Shown piece by piece: positions 11,246 through 24,300 of a stretch of DNA of 64,000 nt; the first letter of the stretch is position 1; each line of letters starts with the position of its first letter. Origin of the DNA: Pyrocephalus nanus (taxonomy: Eukaryota > Chordata > Aves > Passeriformes > Tyrannidae). The stretch is taken from positions 13,972,001-14,036,000 of the forward strand of contig CM076266.1 in NCBI GenBank assembly GCA_038380795.1. The letters are read 5' to 3'. Under the pieces are notes generated by a model that did no database searches, had not been told where the DNA came from, and worked only from the letters and a program-made list of their open reading frames with translations. Made by a program: the position numbers and the translations under genes.

Positions 11246-14200
11246 AAAGAGCTGAGTTGTCCCCAGTGAAACTTGACCCCAACCTTCAACCTGTATTGAA
11301 ATCAAGTATGACCTAAACCTTTGCTAAGTATGAAAAAAGGCAAAGGGAGGTTTTTTTCACCTCATTATTTCTCATTTCATTCACTGTACTCAATATAGTG
11401 TGCTGAGGATAATCTCAGACTAGTATCAAATAAAATAGCACCAGAACAGCAAGACACTATGACTTTATCAGTCAGTATTGCATCCACTGCAATTAGCTGG
11501 GCTTCTCAGTGGTGAGGAAGGGCATGTTAATGAGGCTGAGTGCAGTATTAACTAATCCTGAGGAAACTGCTCTGTGAACCAAGCAAGACACTGCCTTTGT
11601 GCTGCTCTTCCCCGTGGGGAACTGCCAGATCCCATGGTGTTAACTGGGATATCTTCAGCACAGCAAGATCTAACATGCAGCAGGGCTGATACATCCTGCG
11701 TATCCAGGGTAAGGTACATGCCAGGATGCTGCAGGAGAGGTTGTGTTTGAAGAAACTCCATGGTAATCTCATATTCAGGAAAAGGCAGTGACACAGTAGG
11801 AAGAGGAAGACCATGGGCACCTTCATGCTGCAAGCTTAATGCAAGTTATGTGCCTTGGGTGAGATATGTGACGCAGAAGATGGGGGAAAAGAGATAGAGG
11901 CTGGTTGATGCTCCACTGTTTCTCCTGTTGATTGCCACAATTTTATTTCCCAGTTGTGATGAAAGGACCAGGTTTGTTTTACCAGGAGGTGCAAATACTC
12001 ATGTGATGAGTACAAGGAGTACTAACATCCTGAGTCCTTGGCTGCCTGAAGCAAGAGTGGGTGTTTGCAGTGCCAGAGCCAGGCTGTGCCTTGTGCAGAA
12101 AAATGGGGGCGTTCTGTAGTCTGGACTTGGAAAGGTTTAAATTTGATGGTCTGGTGGGTTTGGTTTGTTTATTGGGTTTTTTTCCATTTTCTTTCACAAA
12201 TGTTGCTCTGAGTCTGGACAGCATCCTCGAGGGGCATCCTTGTTGGACATCACTACTGTTTTCATATCCACTCTGAGTATTTTATCTTGGCCACAAGCTG
12301 AAGCACACATAATGAAGAGAGGAACATCAGTTATTATTTGTCTTCGTGACTGGCAGGTTTGCATGGGTGAAGGCAGATGTGGATCTCTTGGGATGCTGCA
12401 GCTATTGTGGTAGAAAATTTTTCAGTCACATATTCGAATGAGATCTGGGAGATGAATGTAATTTGTCTCTAGTTTTATTTTTAGTGATTTCACTTTTCTG
12501 GCTTAAGTATTTCATTCCCTTTCATTGTCAAGATTTATTACCAGCACTGTAGTGAAGTGCAGCCAGTTCCAGTCCTCCAACTCCTTTTCCCTAAATTTAA
12601 TTTTTGTCAATGAAATAGTTTCCTGTAAGACATCGAATTGTTGGTTTATTGGCAGATTACATCCAAAAGCTTTTTTAAAACTGACTAAGGCCAGCACCAA
12701 TTAAGTGTCTGGTGCCAAGTCCCTTAGTAGCTGATGGAATAAATGAGAATTTCAGTTGTTTCAGAGATGACTGTGTTTTTGGACAGTGAAAACTTAAGAA
12801 CATTAAGTTCCTAGTTCCTTGCCACAGTATTGGTATTTGTGTTTCCGTAGTTCCATTCTTTGACAATTTCAATACATTTATTGACACAACTTTCCTGTTG
12901 AGTAGGAAATGCTCATGTCATTATCATTATCATTACAGAACCCCAAGAAACTATAGTCATGTCTATATTAGACAGTATATCACATGCAGAAAGAGAAGCA
13001 ACCTTTTCTGAAGGCGACTGTTGTTTATACGAGTGCTTTTCGTGATGAACCTCTTACTGGATCTGTCAAGAGATAGACTGAAAAAAGGGAAGCCCATGCT
13101 TAATTTTTGCATCTGTACCAGAAGTATTGCTCATAAGAAATCCATGGAAGAAATCATACTTGTAGCTCTTTAGCCAAAATGGCTTGTCCCGGCCGTTGGT
13201 ATCTGGGGTGGAGAATTAGGCAGATCTGATGTGAGAATCCCTGGAGTGAGCCCTTTCCCACATAGCCCTGCTGAACTCCTGCAAAAACAATTACTGAAAG
13301 CATTTTTTTCTTGAAAACAGTGCCTTCCACTGAGTAATCTTTTGGTCCAAAATACTGATAGGAACATTTTTGTCTTCCTCTTCACAAAGACAGCATCTCC
13401 AGGATTTGGGTTTTTATGAGATGATGTGTGCTTCTTCTGTGCATATTCTTTGAAAGTGTGAAACAACCACACTGATTAAGAGTAGGCTGTGATGAGCACC
13501 TTAACTCCAAAAACACAGAACTGCTCTCTAATGGACAAAAAAGTCACATGCCTTAAACTATACCTTAGGGGAAGGTCCAGATCTTCACCTATGCCTAAAA
13601 TTTATGGTTCAAACTTGTATTTCACCTGAACTTTAAATTATTCTCTAACCTAAAGAAAAGGAATAAAGAATGAACAAATAGGGGAAAACATATTGGCTTT
13701 ACTTTTGTTGTGAGTTATATCAAATTATAATTTTGGGGGTTGTTTTCGTTGTTTATGTGCAAAATGTCATCTTATTCTTTCATGAAACTTAATTTTAGGC
13801 TTTTATTTTTCTTCAGATTTATTCTCCCCCCCCTCCAATATACAAATAAAAAGGTTAAGAAGTGAAGTTTGACTTCTATGTTCCTGAATTTTCTCTAAAA
13901 GTCATGGAGCTGCCAGGATGATGAGTTATTGGTTGTCAATAAAGTAACTATTGATCATAATCTTCCAAAATTCATCCTTCGTATGTGTGTAAAAACAGAA
14001 TATGCTGTGAACTGCAGAACAGAATTAATTACTTTGTCCCCGAGGGAAGAGCAGATAATTACCAAATAACATTTCTATCAAAGCTGTAGCTAAGTCCTGA
14101 GTGTTACGTGAGGCAAATTCCACACTCCTACAAAATGAATAAACTTGTTGGTACTTTCACACAAATTAAGCCTTATAACATTTCAGTAAAAATCCCATTA

Positions 14201-15741
14201 GGAATTTAATTAATTTGAATTTCTTAAGGACAAAGGAAAAATAGATGTTGAAAGGAGTAAGCATATATTCAGAAACCTTGTGTTTTCCTGTGAATATTTC
14301 TAACAGACTGGGTTTATGTTGTTAATTTTTAAGCATTCTTTTATCACTTGTTGATCAATATAGCTTTAAAGACTACCATATTGCTGAGGTCTGTATTAGG
14401 ATGAAATATACATTTGGGGGAACAGTATTGTAGTGAAAGGTTAATTTATGCTTTACACTAATTCCCTCTTATCTATTGACATAAATTACAGCTTTGAGAG
14501 ATGGAGATGCCTGAAGCTCCCATTACTTTATGTACCAGCTTGTGTTCAAAGAGCGGAGTTTTTGCAGCTGAGATTTCACAGCTAACTTTTGCAGGATGTC
14601 CAAACCATTTTATTGAAACTTACACTGCCCTCCAGAACTCAGTGGAGATGACTTTGAACCAATACTGCACCGAGAATCCTTTGTGCAAAGCCAGTTCTCT
14701 GTTTCAGAAGGCAGAACTTTTTATTGGAAGAGGTTAAATTATTTATTGGAAATAAACTACACAGCAAATGTAGCTTTTTTTTACCTTGTTTGCAAGTTAA
14801 GATCTGATTCTGGTTCCCATTAATGTATTTGTTAGTCAGAAGTCTTTTCCAATAAAATGAAATATTCTGCTGTGCAATCTGTCTCCTGGCTGTTTGTGGT
14901 ACAGGGCCAGTCACCTCCACAGAGCAGTTGCTGCCTAACTATAACTCACTGAACAGGGGTGTAAATGCATTTCCCAGTTTCCCTACCTCAGTGTGCCTAA
15001 ATTAGGTGAAGTCAGACCTCTTGTCAAGAAAAGGAAACTTCAGTCACAACTTCACAATTAGACCTTTTCTTCAAGTGCTTTAATGAACACTGAAATCACA
15101 GCATCTGAAGTGGTATTTCTTGGCAGTTGAATGACCACCTCAGGGCTAGGTTATAAGGACACTTCCCTTGTCTTGACTAATGCAGTCTTCCTCAGCTACA
15201 CCTTCACAGAGCCTCAGCCTGTGAGGCTTGGTGGTGAACAGACTGAAAATGCATATAGAGGTGAAGATAAAGGGATAACAGAGCTGGCTTACTTGTTTCC
15301 TGGTGCTGCAAGAGGGAGATATTACTTCCTTGCCTTATTCCCTCTTCTCCCTGCTGCTGGCTTCTGTGCCTTATGAATCCTTCCCTCCTTCCTCCCCTGT
15401 TTGCACTAACTTTGGCACCCACTGGGTTTTTATTTTATTTTATTATTTGACTCACAAAACTGCTCTTTTCCTTTGGCCAACTCAATAGTCTGCTTAGTTA
15501 CTCAGTTGTGTCAGTGCTTACAAAAGTCTGCTGAGTGCCAGTGCTGGTGAAAGAGTGAGAAGAGTATGAACCCTCCTTTTAGGCAGTAGTGAGCTCCAGA
15601 ATATGAAAGTTCACTTAACATACTGGTCTGAATAGTGAACTTAGTTGTAAGTTGAAAGACTTTTCCATCACACACCAATGAGGATGGTCACTGAATAAAA
15701 GATTGCCCATTAAGTGGTACCTTCTGAGAAGGAAAGTATAG
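11246..15741. other. unique non-coding sequence
   Basis: No gene recognised. The longest frames are 100 codons (13170-13472, minus) and about 93 codons (11552-11833 and 14639-14920, minus); none resembles a known family. A C8 run lies near 13835. I see no repeat family here, although the sequence just downstream of the reverse-transcriptase fossil could be more of the same element that has decayed past recognition. Confidence 0.5.
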
Positions 15742-15805
15742 GAGTTGGACTTTGATAATCCTGGTAAGTCACTTCCAACACAGGATATTTTATGATTTTG
15801 TGATT
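15742..15805 (+). mobile_element. CR1 LINE 3' tail fragment
   Basis: A short CR1 terminus in plus orientation. A GAGTTGGACTTTGATAATCC segment is followed by an ACTTCCAACACAGGATATTT-like segment and the terminal TTTTATGATTTTGTGATT. This is the usual order of the CR1 end (a GTTGGACTAGATGATC-like block, then CCCTTCCAACC, then an ATTCTATGATT microsatellite). Only about 64 bp remain, consistent with strong 5' truncation. Confidence 0.75.
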
Positions 15806-18495
15806 AGAAATAATATTCATGGGGGAAGTGGCTGTACTCATAAGCAAACTACAAGGAGGAAAGGCTTAATTTCTAATTAATTTCTCAATTCCTCTTTCCT
15901 GAACCAGAGGACTCTAAGCAACCTGGAAGGCCCTTTCAATCTCTGGGCCGTAGAAATGCTGTCCTAAATAATGGCTACAGTTTTTTAAGGTCAATTGCCT
16001 GCTTTCCTTTAAAGGGAGAGAAGGAAGTGCAACACCAAAGCTCTGGTCACTGAAATGCTCTGAAACATTAAACACCGATGCAGTTTCGGGGAGAAATGGA
16101 TTTTATTTATTATATAGCACCAAGAACAAGGAAGCTCAGGAAAGCCTTTGGACTTTCACAAACCTATTTACTGTGGCATTAGTTTGTGCAATATCTGGGA
16201 AAAATACTGGAGCTGGAATCAGAGTTTCAGGACTTGGGAAGTTTCCCACACAAGAGTTATGAAACTGTCAGGAGAAAAACACAGACTGAGGAAAACACAG
16301 CATGGGAGAATAAGTAGATCAGAAAGATATTTCCAGAATATCTATTGCAGGTCTGTGGGAACAAGCTCTGCTTTTGCTCCAAAGTGGTTGTAAGCTTTGA
16401 GGATGTGGCTAGTCCACAGCCAAAGCCAAGCAAACACATTCTGCTATAAAAAAAGATAGTAGCAGCAGTTGCTGTATCAGAGTACACTGTCAGCTCCTAT
16501 CTGCTCTCAAAAGACTACAGAACGTAGCTATGAGAGCAGTAACAGTGTCTTTACAGTGTAAACAGGGCTTTCCTCTGTGTGACCTGAAAAGATGAACTCT
16601 CCTGTTGGAAGGAGAAGGAGGATCTAGGAGATGAAGACTGGCCAAGTGTTTTGACAACTTAGAGAAGCTGGAGGAACAGAACATCTTTTTGGCCCTCTGG
16701 ACTTCTATCTTAAAGCAGAACTATTTTTCTGTATATGCAGCCTTGGTGCAGAGGCCTCCAGAGGAATGTGAAAGGTCTAGCAGCTATTTCCATCTCTGGG
16801 ATCAGAAGCAGGAATGTTTCTAAAATAAGAATGGCGGAGTCTGGGATGGGTTAGGGGAAGGAAGTGAGGCAGCAAAGGTTACCTTCTCCCTTTCATTATT
16901 GTCTTCTGGGTGCAAGCCTGAGCAAACAAGAGAAATCTCTGCCTGTCCAACTGAACATGGGTGGTTCCTGGGAAGAGAAAGGGCAGGCACTTCAGGAGTT
17001 TGGTGGAGGCAATTTTGATGGTCATTTTGGGAGTCCGACTGCCTCCAGCATGGCTCTGCAGTGAGATTGTGTTGTGCAGCCACTGTAATGTGACAGAATA
17101 TGAGAAAAGGGCTGTTTATGAAAAGTATTCTTTTCTTATGGACATCTTGGCAGGTGTTTCTTCTGGGAGTTTGTCATTGTTTAGCAGTAATAGGTGGTAG
17201 AGTACCTTAACTTAATCTAAGGGTACTGACTTTTGTAATAATAAGATATGTTTTCAACATGCACATCTTAGAGGGATTTGGGAATGGAAACATATAATCC
17301 ATCAGACACAACCTCTGAATGTTGCAGCATTGGTCAGATGTTGTCAGCGTTAGAGTTCCCAAGCCACTGTTTGGTCCAAGTTCAACCAAGAGTATATGGG
17401 ACAGTTACTTTTGGCTGGGATTTTTGGCAATAAACTACTTGTTTGTTCAGTAGTGCAACTACAGCTAGGAAGACTGAAAGCATCTTTAGGCAACAAAACA
17501 TACTGTTTAGGAATTTTATGCATCCCAGATGTAATGGTGGATATTGAGCAAGCGGATCCTGGTGGCCCCCCTCTGTTTTCTCACAGGATATTTGTATACA
17601 GAAGATTACAGTCAACTATCATGTGAGAGATCCTTGTAGCCAGGATCTGTAAGCCAGGAATGTGTGGACATGGGAGTCTTTAAGGGAATAAGGAAAGAAA
17701 TGCATCAAAGTTGAAGGAGAGAGTTGGGAATCAGACAATTTTGCAAAAAGCTTGAATTAAAAAATGAGAGCATTTTCTCTTATATCTGAAGGTTGTAATG
17801 GAAAGCAGTATCGAGGGGTCATTGAAGAATACACAATTTTGTGAGACCCACCAGGCCAGAGGGAACAAGCTACTGAGCTAGAAAACCAGGGAAGATCGTG
17901 GTAAAGCTGGGCTTCAGCTAAATATGAACCCAAATACCTCATCTCAGAGCCCTGATCAACACTGATGTTCCACTGACAGTGTCATTGTCTACAGTATCAT
18001 TGGCTGATCTAGAAAGACTGCGCTGATACACTAAGAACACTTTTTTACTTACTGTACTTATTACAGCAATGTGTTGTAGGAGCAAACTAACTCAATTTTT
18101 TGTCAGAGCACAGGAATGACAGAGAAGATCAGGACTCCTGTGCATGATTGACAGAGGCTCCTCAGCTGCGTTGTTGGTGAAGGACACAACTTCCCTTGGG
18201 GTAAATAGTTGACAGCAGAACTGCATTTTTAGGTATATTGAGCCTATCTGTATGGTTTTTAGTTAGGTCTTTGGTAGTGGCATCTTGACTGTTTCTATTA
18301 CAATATGCTAGCAGTTGATGCAACTTTGAGGACTTTTGCTTTACTTAAACTCATGAGGAATGATGGACTCAGAATGAGACTTTGCAGATTTGAGCAGGAA
18401 GCATTGTAAAGCTCGGTGAGAACATACACATTTATAGTGTTTCAACAGCAATTTAAAAAATCTTCACCTTATTCTTAACTTATAAATTAATTGAA
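15806..18495. other. unique non-coding sequence
   Basis: No gene or repeat family recognised with confidence. Open frames reach about 87 codons (16820-17083, minus) and occur in several overlapping phases, typical of chance. A TTTATTTATTATATAGCACC stretch near 16103 weakly resembles the reverse complement of an L2/MIR-type tail but is too short to call. Confidence 0.5.
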
Positions 18496-18535
18496 ATTAT
18501 TATTATTATTGTTATTGTTATCATTATTATTATTA
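18496..18535. repeat. (ATT)n microsatellite, interrupted
   Basis: About 40 bp of ATT repeats interrupted by GTT and ATC units. Simple sequence; no function inferred. Confidence 0.9.
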
Positions 18536-19799
18536 GCCAGTTTGCAAATTAGAAATGTGTTCCTGCTATATAAAATTTTGGCTATATAGTGGAGAAGGTA
18601 AACAAATGCCATCAGCCCTAGGTGATCATTTCTACTGTATAAATAATATTATGATAAATTCACTGGATGTGTTATCTCTAATGAATTATTCATCCAGTTT
18701 CAACTATAATGAAGAATGTAGTAGAAACTCACAGACTGAACATGTATTTTGGGGTGTCTATTACAACACCTTAGGCGAAATTTTACCAATCAGTTTTTAT
18801 TCCTTGGGGTTTTCTTTCATGTCTTGGAATCTTCAGAGGTTTTTTATATGGGGAAGATAGAAATAGAATTGGTTGGTTCAGACCCCCACCCCCCCCATGT
18901 ACATTGCTCTGCTTCATTTGCTTTGACAGAGCAGTATTGTAAAGAATGATACACTTGAAATATTAAACATTTTGCTGGATGCCTGATCTTGCACTCCCTC
19001 TCTGTGCTGAACTAATTCATTTTGATGTCCGTATGATTCTTGCACACAAAATAATTACAAGATCAGGGCCTAAATTTTTAACAATTTGTTATACCAATAA
19101 CAGAAAAACCACACTGAGAAAATTGACCTTGATTTCTCACGCACGCGCTCCTCTTTATCTTGCCATGTAGAACATCCAAAAGGGTTAAATCTGTTCCCTT
19201 GCAATAGCAACATGAAGGACTGATACTTGAGTGGATGCTGGAAGCAAAGTGATTGCAGCACCAAACATGAGTTGTGAATGTGTTGATAATATGCAACCTA
19301 TGATAAGAAAGGCATGCATGTCTTGTTAATTATTTATATTTGGAATGTGCTTATAATATTCTAGCAGAGGCAAGGTTTGTAGAGAGATATAACTGGGAAT
19401 CAGTTTGGCTAATAAATGACATACCAAAATAAATTTTAATTAGATTAGAAAAACATTCCGAAGAAATAATTGTATAAGAGATGAAAATGAATAAACACAC
19501 ACACTATCCCAACTGTTCTTTTTCACAATATTAGGCTGATAATGAAGACTTAAACAACTAATACCACTTGAGTAGTAGGCTGCTTCTTCTGCACAAAGGT
19601 AAATCTAACAATCCCTAGGTCTGAAAGTGGCTCTTTGCAACCACAGCCTTCAAAAATTTTAATGCAAATTAAAATCTTTATGTTGGGATGTCAAATTGTT
19701 CTGAAAAAAAATCAAAAAGTCTACACTGAAAAATGAAGGAGAGCAAAAAAAAGTGGAAGTTGACTGTTTCTGGTAGTACCTTGGAAAGGTTACAAAGTC
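18536..19799. other. unique non-coding sequence
   Basis: Nothing recognised apart from a C-rich run near 18882-18896. The longest frame is 101 codons (18555-18860, plus) with no family resemblance. Confidence 0.5.
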
Positions 19800-20040
19800 C
19801 ACTCCTGCTCATAATGTCATTGCAGTGTAGGAAACGTATGCTGGCTCCAGCTGTCAATCACTGTTTAGAAATGTCACCAATAATTTGTACTCTGGAAGCG
19901 CTCAATGTGTGAACCCCTGGCTCTAATTGGATACACTGATTTCAGCTAAATCTCGTCCTGTCAGCAGCTCAGCAGTAGGTAGGATATTGAAGCTCTAATG
20001 AATCCAGTAATAACTTCAAATTGCCAACCTGGATTATTTT
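19800..20040. promoter_or_regulatory. candidate conserved non-coding element (homeodomain/MEIS-type motifs)
   Basis: This block has balanced base composition, few homopolymers and a cluster of developmental transcription-factor words: CAGCTGTCAATCA near 19848 (E-box overlapping a TGTCA MEIS/TGIF-type core), CTCTAATTGG near 19921 (homeodomain), and TCTAATGAATCC near 19995. It sits in open gene-free sequence just upstream of a GT microsatellite. The motif matches are seen directly; conservation and enhancer function are inference. Multi-species alignment would decide. Confidence 0.3.
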
Positions 20041-20155
20041 AAATTTTTATGCTGGTGAAAAGAGTTTTGCTTTCCTGGGAAAGAAAATAAATCTTGAATT
20101 AGTTCTTAAATAACTATGCTAAATTACTGTCCAAACGAGTGGGACATAGCCATTT

Positions 20156-20159
<4 letters not shown>

Positions 20160-20199
<40 letters not shown>
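20160..20199. repeat. (GT)n microsatellite
   Basis: An uninterrupted run of about 20 GT dinucleotides, the longest dinucleotide repeat in the window. Probably length-polymorphic; alternating purine-pyrimidine DNA of this kind can adopt Z-form, though that is not shown here. Confidence 0.97.
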
Positions 20200-20201
<2 letters not shown>

Positions 20202-21255
20202 AAAATTAGGAGAGAATGATGTCCAGATAAGTTGGATCAGAAAAACAGGATTTCACGCTTTGGTCTAGCAAGCATAGAACTAATTATGGAAGTAAACCTT
20301 TTTTCTGAGAAACAGGGGTGGCGAATCCTATATTGTTTCAGTAGCTGTTTTTGTGAGATAGAGGTAGTGCTGCATTTTCAGCTGCTGAATTTATCTGGTT
20401 TGCTGGTTGTCTAATGAAATGAGATGTGCACAATAGTGCTTTTTGTCTGTGTCCATCTGTCTGTCTACTCATGTCTTCACCCAGGAATTTTAGGAGCTGT
20501 GATGGAAGTTTAGCAAATTTGACAAAGGATTAAATATCTCAAGAGATATCAAGTGTATACAAATTTTATTTTTACTGGAAAAATCCTGTTCAGAAGAGAC
20601 AGTTCAGTCCTGGGCAGACTGCTCACAGCTATGCCGTGGCAGTGAGAGCCATCCTGCCTGGCTGGCTGCTGGCCACAGAAGTGATGACAGTGAGAATGAG
20701 AATGAAGGCCTGCACTGTCAATCCCTCCACCCTTGCCTAGTTGCAAGGTCTGGCAAAGGCTTCACCAGGATAAAAGAAAATAACCTAGGCTGTTTTGGTG
20801 GACAATCCTCTGTTTGTGGTGCAAGCATAGAGAGACAGGGCAGCATCATAGGGAGCAGAGGGGATGAGGAAAGCTTCTGGAAGCATTGGGAGCTCACTGG
20901 GTGAGAGACATGGAAGGCATCTGCAGCTAATGGAGGAACACAGTATGGATGTGTTAGAAGATACCACACACTACTGGTTTGGAATTGTACTTGTGGAGAA
21001 GATTTAGAGATGTGAGGATGCGAGATTAGGAAAAAATTTAGAATTAGTGGTGATGCTGAAGAACACAGGATACAAATCCAAAGGCCACAAACCTTCACTA
21101 ATTGTGCAACACATGGAATGATTTGGTTTGGTTGGGTTTTTTTTAGATCTGAGTAATTTCTTCCTTGATGCTTCTGTGCTGAAATGGCACTGACTTAAGA
21201 TAATATTCAGCAGGAACTATCACTGAGATGCAGCATGAATACTTGGAAGAACACC
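20200..21255. other. unique non-coding sequence
   Basis: No gene recognised. The longest frame, 126 codons on the minus strand at 20718-21098, is Ser/Pro/Leu-rich and overlaps another minus frame in a different phase, as chance frames do. A short (TCTG)n-like run lies near 20444-20466. Confidence 0.5.
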
Positions 21256-21341
21256 TGAAAAGCTAAAATGAAAGAAAAAGCTAAAGCAAAAAGCTAAAGT
21301 AAAAGATGTTCTTCACAAAAGCTAAAGATGTTCTTCACAAA
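21256..21341. repeat. local AAAGCTAAA-type repeats and a duplicated 19-20-nt block
   Basis: Several copies of AAAGCTAAA with variants run from about 21258. They end in two near-identical copies of AAAGATGTTCTTCACAAA at about 21302-21319 and 21324-21341. The arrangement indicates stepwise slippage duplication. No function inferred. Confidence 0.8.
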
Positions 21342-24300
21342 TAAACCACAACTATTCAAATACAAAAATGTATCATAAAGCTGAACAAGTTTTACACAAC
21401 TATGGCTACTATATCACCATAACTTCCTTATCTAGGAAGCTGAATGTTATATATCCAAAATATATATGCTCTGTCTGAAGACATAAGCCTCAGCTATTTC
21501 TGTTCCTGTTATTATGCAGTCATAGTAAAGCCAGTGACCTAGAACTAAGAACAACTTCTAAGGCATTGCATCTATCCTTTGGTAAATGATGGACCTTATT
21601 TTTAATTGCATGTGGAGTAATCATTTGCATGATCACTCTGACCTAAGTATTGTCCACCTTGCCCTTTCTTTGTGCTGTTAAGAACAATAGTAATAATTGT
21701 AAAGTAATAGCAAATCCTGCCTTGTATTTATAATTTCAGTTTTTCAGATTCAATGTTTTGTGTTGTAAAATATTTTGATAACAAATTATAGCTTTCTTTG
21801 ACAATTATTTCATTATTAAGGTTTAATTTTCTGATATTCTTATGTCATATTCTTTTCCTTTAGTCTAGACACAGCTATACCTTTACTCACTACTTTCAGT
21901 ATTTGTTGTCCCTTTTGAATGCTTACAATATTTAGATGCCAATACACTCATTTCTCTATGGTCTGAAATAATTGGAATTTGGTCACCTCTGGCCACGTAA
22001 AAGAAGACCCGTTTGATAGAATTTTAAGAAAGAGAGATAAGCATGTTTCATAGGCACTGCGGAAGCAGAAGGAAGGTTTTATATGTGCTTGACTGACTGA
22101 GCTCTCCTAAACTGATTATTCAAGTACATCTGTGTTTCAGTTGCACTGCTAACAGCGTGCTAAGACACTGAGAGTCTAGGGTAGAATTTTTCAATTATTT
22201 CAATATTCAAATATAGAATCTTTAAATTTAATGAATATTGGACAAATACTGCATTTCATATGTCATAAATTACCCAGATTTTAATGGGCCTTCATTAAGG
22301 GTCTCAATTCCTTCAGTCTGTTTCTCTCAGTTCCCTTTGACTTGCCCACATCCTCCTGATGCTGAAGTATCCAAAAGAGAGGAGAGGAAAACGATTGCAG
22401 AACCAAGATAAACTTGGAATGTAGGAAGCTGCGGTTGAATTATTTTATGTGTAAGCTGAGTTGGAAACTGCAAGCACAGTACAGAAAGAATGTATTCAGA
22501 TTTTGCCTTGCAAGAAAAGGAAGAAACTCATATGAAAAATGACCACAAAAGGAAATGGGTAGCTGAAGAACAGGAGGACATAAGCTTGCCACCTGCCTCC
22601 TTTGGAACGAAGTAGCTGGTGTATGCATGTTTTGCTTGGATTCATTTCAGTCCAGCTTTCTAAACTTCTGCTTTCCTTACTCTTGGCTCCTTTCATGCTG
22701 GGATCTCCCCAAAGATCCGCTATTATTTTGCTTCAGGTAAGTTAGTTTCTTTATGCTGCTGCATCAGCTAGAGCTGCACTTCTGTGAGCAAATGTTGCAT
22801 AAATTATGAAAAGGGAAAAGCAGAAGGAGAAAAAAAAATCCATTAGTAATACTTAGATAGTGTTTGATAACTGTTTTAATAATTGTACATTTGTTTTAAA
22901 GATCAAAGACTCCAAAGGCAAGTATGTGGATTTGCAGCTTGTTTTCATTGCTTCTTGTATCTGTAGGTGGAGAAGCAAAAATAAACATAGATAACACGAA
23001 ATGGAATGAGTGACTGGAAAGCTAAACTCTTTAGCCCCCTTGAGATGTTTAATCCAGCTAGCAAACTTTTGCTAGAGATATGCAGTAAATGCTAAAGAAG
23101 TGATATTATTTAATTAGATAATATTTGTAGTGTAAATGTTGATAAATTAGTTAATGGGCTAGATTCCTTCCCTGCATAGGGCTGCTGAAGGGGGAAGCCT
23201 TTGGAGGGAAGCAGAGGTTGCAGCATAAGGGGCCTGCAGCTTCCCTTGTGCCCTCAGTGGAGAAACAGAGGACAGCCAACACGACAGCAGTGCTGGCTGA
23301 GGGAAGAACAAGCAAAGAATGTGGTGTTGTGCTCTGCTGCTGCTGTCAGTCTCCCATTGACTTACACTAGTAGAAAATTCAAGGAAAATAGGAAGGGAAA
23401 CTGAGACAAAGTTTCCTCAAGGTGTGTATGTAGCCTCTCACTGTGGGTCTGTCAGGATTTGGGAAGCAGAAAAGAAAAAAAAGAGCCAAGGACTGGATGT
23501 TGTGAGTGTACAACAGGGTTCTTCAAATCAGATTTCTGAACACAAAATGCTCTCCTAGTCATAGTAAAGATCTTGGCTGGGAGCATTGGTACCTGGGGAA
23601 CCTGCTAAAGTCAAGATCTCATTATGGCCATGGCAGAAAACCAGCCAAAACAGCAGCTAGGACTACATGAATGGCGACTCCTGTATCTGCAGTCTGAATG
23701 GCTGTCTGTATTTGGGATCATAAAAATGTCTGAGTTGATTTCTTCTTCAGCACTACAGCAAAAAGTTCCATTTTAGAGCAAACTATACTTCTACAGGTGC
23801 CTCATCCAGAATGTGAGTGGTAAAACAGAAAAGCTAAGCCAACACTGCAACAGAGGAATGCTTGGGAAATATTAACTGGATCATTCATTATAATTTTTCT
23901 AGGGCCAGATTTTCAGCATTGATTTCTGTACTTGCAGATAAAATTTCCAGCCTGTAGATAATTACAAACACATTTTTCCTATAAGCAGTAATGGTGTTTA
24001 AACTCAAGTTTTAGAAGCTAAATACTAATATTTACAACTGTAAAATGAAGGTCAAAGCCAGAAGTACCTTTACTAGACTTTCAGATCTACATTACTTTTT
24101 GCGAAAAGTCAAACTAGAAAATTTTCTTCTCCCATTTAAACAGTGATGAAAATTCTCACTATTTTCACAGCAACAGGGGCACAAAAGAGCCCAAATGTTA
24201 TTTTTGAAATAAACTAGGAGTTATTTGAATATAATTTCTAAGTTGGACAAAAATGAGAACATTTTCATAAAGCGATATCTTCTCCAAATAAGCTGCTGTT

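Noticed and set aside
12200..12250. Possible CR1 end around CAGCATCCTCGAGGGGCATC
   Set aside because: Lacks the CCCTTCCAACC and ATTCTATGATT blocks that define the CR1 terminus.
16095..16150. Possible reverse-complement L2/MIR tail
   Set aside because: Only about 20 bases resemble the tail and no second block follows in order.
20718..21098. 126-codon minus-strand frame
   Set aside because: Low-complexity Ser/Leu/Pro-rich product overlapping another frame; no family resemblance.
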